Assembly (NCBI RefSeq): GCF_938028185.1
Contig: NZ_CALJAH010000106.1
Coordinates: forward strand, 1-7,315
Source of the DNA: an uncultured Cardiobacterium sp.
GTDB taxonomy: Bacteria; Pseudomonadota; Gammaproteobacteria; Cardiobacteriales; Cardiobacteriaceae
DNA: 7,315 nucleotides
Direction of reading: 5' to 3'
Of this stretch, positions 5,939-7,315 are shown piece by piece. The translations under genes were made by a program, and so were the position numbers. The notes beneath the pieces were generated by a model, which was not told where the DNA came from, did no database searches, and saw nothing but the letters and a program-made list of their open reading frames with translations. Within the stretch, counting starts at the first letter, position 1. Every line of letters begins with the position of its first letter.

Positions 5939-6683
5939 GGGGAGCTCCTTCATTTGCGGGGAGATTTCTTGGTTCAATTTCAGTTTTAACCTTGAAATCT
6001 GCTGATAGATGCAGATCGGTTACATACATACCGATGGGGTTGAAGAGAATCGTTTGTTCATTTACCGTATTGCCAATAGACACTGTAGCTGTGGCCGTAT
6101 AATTATTCTTGCCAAGAATTTTTCCATCCCTACCATATTCTTGCTCTGACCATTCTATTTGCCATGTATTATCTGATAGTGGTAATAATTGTTGAATATC
6201 CACAGCAACAGTTTTCTTTTGTGCTTTAACAAATGGATCATTGTCACGGAAATATTGATTAACCACATTTGTGGCTTGGTTGTTATCGCCAAGATGTGAG
6301 TACAAACGACGTATGGCGTTCTTCTGTACCGTCTTGTCCGCGCTCACTGTCCGCAAATCACGAATGACTTGTGCCAGTTGTGCCCTAACAATGCGAGTAT
6401 CAACCGGTTGCATGGCGGTGCTTTCGTACACCGCCACAGTATTGCCCCGTGCATCAACTTCAACGACGTAGGGAATCAGCTTGTTTTGCCCCGCAAAGTA
6501 GATTGTGCCGCCTGTGGATATGACGCCGATCATCAAACCAATAATACCAACAATACGCCATGTTTTAGCTTGCTGAATATAATCGCCGTAGCGCTCATTC
6601 CATTCTCTACGAGCATTTAGATAGGGGGAGTTAATGGATTTAATATCGGCAGATTCTTTTTGATGTTTATTTTTAAATATCAT
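5931..6683 (-). CDS. trbF: TrbF, VirB8-like assembly protein of the conjugative T4SS
   Basis: 250 residues, the usual size for TrbF. The protein is a bitopic inner-membrane factor whose periplasmic domain helps assemble the core complex in VirB8-type systems. It shows a short cytoplasmic N-terminus with the conserved-looking YLNARREWNERYGDY stretch (about 21-35), one transmembrane helix (about 43-64), and a periplasmic VirB8-like domain from about residue 68. The domain includes the segments ARGNTVAVYE and, near the C-terminus, NPIGMYVTDLHLSADF, a hallmark of the TrbF family. The ATG overlaps the trbL stop (ATGA) and is preceded by a GAGGAA Shine-Dalgarno sequence, so the start is well supported. 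The 3' end overlaps the trbG start by 8 nt. DNA in the second half of the gene looks more AT-rich than in trbG. Confidence 0.93.
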   Translation of the reverse strand: MIFKNKHQKESADIKSINSPYLNARREWNERYGDYIQQAKTWRIVGIIGLMIGVISTGGTIYFAGQNKLIPYVVEVDARGNTVAVYESTAMQPVDTRIVRAQLAQVIRDLRTVSADKTVQKNAIRRLYSHLGDNNQATNVVNQYFRDNDPFVKAQKKTVAVDIQQLLPLSDNTWQIEWSEQEYGRDGKILGKNNYTATATVSIGNTVNEQTILFNPIGMYVTDLHLSADFKVKTEIEPRNLPANEGAPHE

Positions 6684-7315
6684 TGTTCCTCACTTTGACT
6701 AGGGCTCTTTATTTTTTTTGATAAGGTCTGCTTTCTAATATTACGAGCAGTATCAAAATGGTGTGATTTGCTTATAGTAGCAGCAGCTCCTTTGGCATAC
6801 GCTGCTCCAAAGGCTTTTGCATAATTAAGACCTTTAGCAAGGCGAGAAGCATTTGATACTTTGTCACCTGAAGCCTCGCCGCCTGAAGCTTCACCGCCTG
6901 AAGCCCCGCCGCCTGAAGCCCCGCCACTTAGTGCATTTGGAATAGCGCTTGCATCGTCATCGCGACTTTCTCCAGGCGTTTTCTCTGCGCCAGCTGAAGT
7001 TGATGCCGCGCTCAATGTTGCGTTGCCTCCGGTACTCTCTTTTGCAGCCTGATGAGCTGCGGCAACCGTAGCACCAGCACCAGCAACAGCCAGAGCAGCA
7101 GCGGCGCCAGCTTTTGCAATTGAGGCAGCCATACCTCGCATATCCGGCGCATTACCAGATGAAACACCGCTAAATACAGATTGGGCTAATGCTGGAATTT
7201 TTTGTGCAAGATAAGCGACCATAAAAAGTACGCCAATGATGGCAAATATAGTTCTTACGCTACCTAAACCAGTATTATCTACAATATCCTCTACTAGTTT
7301 AATACCAAGCCCTGC
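6680..7315 (-). CDS. trbL: TrbL, conjugal transfer inner-membrane channel protein (3' part, 5' end outside window)
   Basis: This is the C-terminal part of a TrbL/VirB6-type polytopic inner-membrane subunit of the conjugative type IV secretion channel. The frame stays open from the right edge, so the start is missing; the first ATG in frame (7222) lies inside a hydrophobic segment and is not the real start. What is visible is a transmembrane segment (residues near RTIFAIIGVLFMVAYL) followed by the pattern LAQKIPALAQSVFSGVSSG, which resembles the end of the TrbL membrane domain, then an Ala/Gly-rich stretch and a hydrophilic, probably disordered tail ending in a basic Lys/Ser-rich segment. The tail carries four 15-bp tandem repeats (6865-6924) encoding Gly-Gly-(Ala/Glu)-type pentapeptides. 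Its TGA overlaps the ATG of trbF as ATGA. Identity rests on this pattern and on position before trbF. The tail of the family varies, so the repeats need not matter for function. Confidence 0.8.
   Translation of the reverse strand, partial: AGLGIKLVEDIVDNTGLGSVRTIFAIIGVLFMVAYLAQKIPALAQSVFSGVSSGNAPDMRGMAASIAKAGAAAALAVAGAGATVAAAHQAAKESTGGNATLSAASTSAGAEKTPGESRDDDASAIPNALSGGASGGGASGGEASGGEASGDKVSNASRLAKGLNYAKAFGAAYAKGAAATISKSHHFDTARNIRKQTLSKKIKSPSQSEEQ
6865..6924. repeat. Four 15-bp tandem repeats inside the trbL tail
   Basis: Four head-to-tail 15-bp units starting at 6865, 6880, 6895 and 6910. The last two are identical (CGCCTGAAGCCCCGC) and the first two differ from these at a few positions. 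On the minus strand they encode a Gly/Ser/Ala/Glu-rich pentapeptide repeat. The unit is a whole number of codons, so gain or loss of copies keeps the frame; replication slippage is the likely origin. Confidence 0.85.

Noticed and set aside
6018..6025. A GGTTACAT copy inside trbF
   Set aside because: Single isolated copy encoding conserved residues of the MYVTDLHL segment; chance is enough to explain it.

Overview
The window reads as part of a conjugative element (plasmid or integrative conjugative element) of a Gram-negative bacterium, most likely a proteobacterium. All confident genes lie on the minus strand and are read from the right edge leftwards. The evidence is a run of P-type (Trb/VirB-like) type IV secretion genes with an outer-membrane component (TrbG) and a lipoprotein (TrbH), followed by a plasmid-style ssb and a large plasmid-type fusion gene. 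I cannot name the genus; no replication initiator, relaxase, integrase, tRNA, rRNA, insertion sequence or CRISPR array is visible.

Right to left: the 3' part of trbL (cut by the window edge), trbF, trbG, trbH and trbI are packed with stop/start overlaps of 4-8 nt, so they are one translationally coupled operon. The order L-F-G-H-I matches the tail of the Ti-plasmid-type trb operon rather than RK2, where trbL follows trbI. Together they encode the inner-membrane channel subunit (TrbL), the periplasmic assembly factor (TrbF), the outer-membrane core (TrbG with TrbH) and the envelope-spanning core (TrbI). After trbI come an unrecognised 72-residue two-helix membrane protein, a 192-residue single-stranded DNA-binding protein, and 13 nt later a 578-residue protein with a type I phosphoribosyltransferase core and a KfrB-like C-terminal domain. 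A hairpin with a T-rich tail directly after its stop codon probably ends the transcript.

The leftmost 660 bases hold no convincing gene. Positions 48-358 form one large nested inverted repeat centred near 203. It has perfect 21-bp outer arms, a second arm pair at 122-138/268-284 with one mismatch in 17, and two opposed blocks of GTTACAT units spaced 10-11 bp. There are ten exact copies of the 7-mer within 311 bp. Several perfect smaller hairpins sit inside, one of which holds a strong Shine-Dalgarno sequence and a tiny open frame. It looks like a multi-site protein-binding DNA element (replication origin, centromere, operator cluster or recombination/telomere-type site) and is the most interesting part of the window.

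Starts were revised from the longest frames for trbG (5938) and trbH (5006), where Shine-Dalgarno positions and export signals decide the start.
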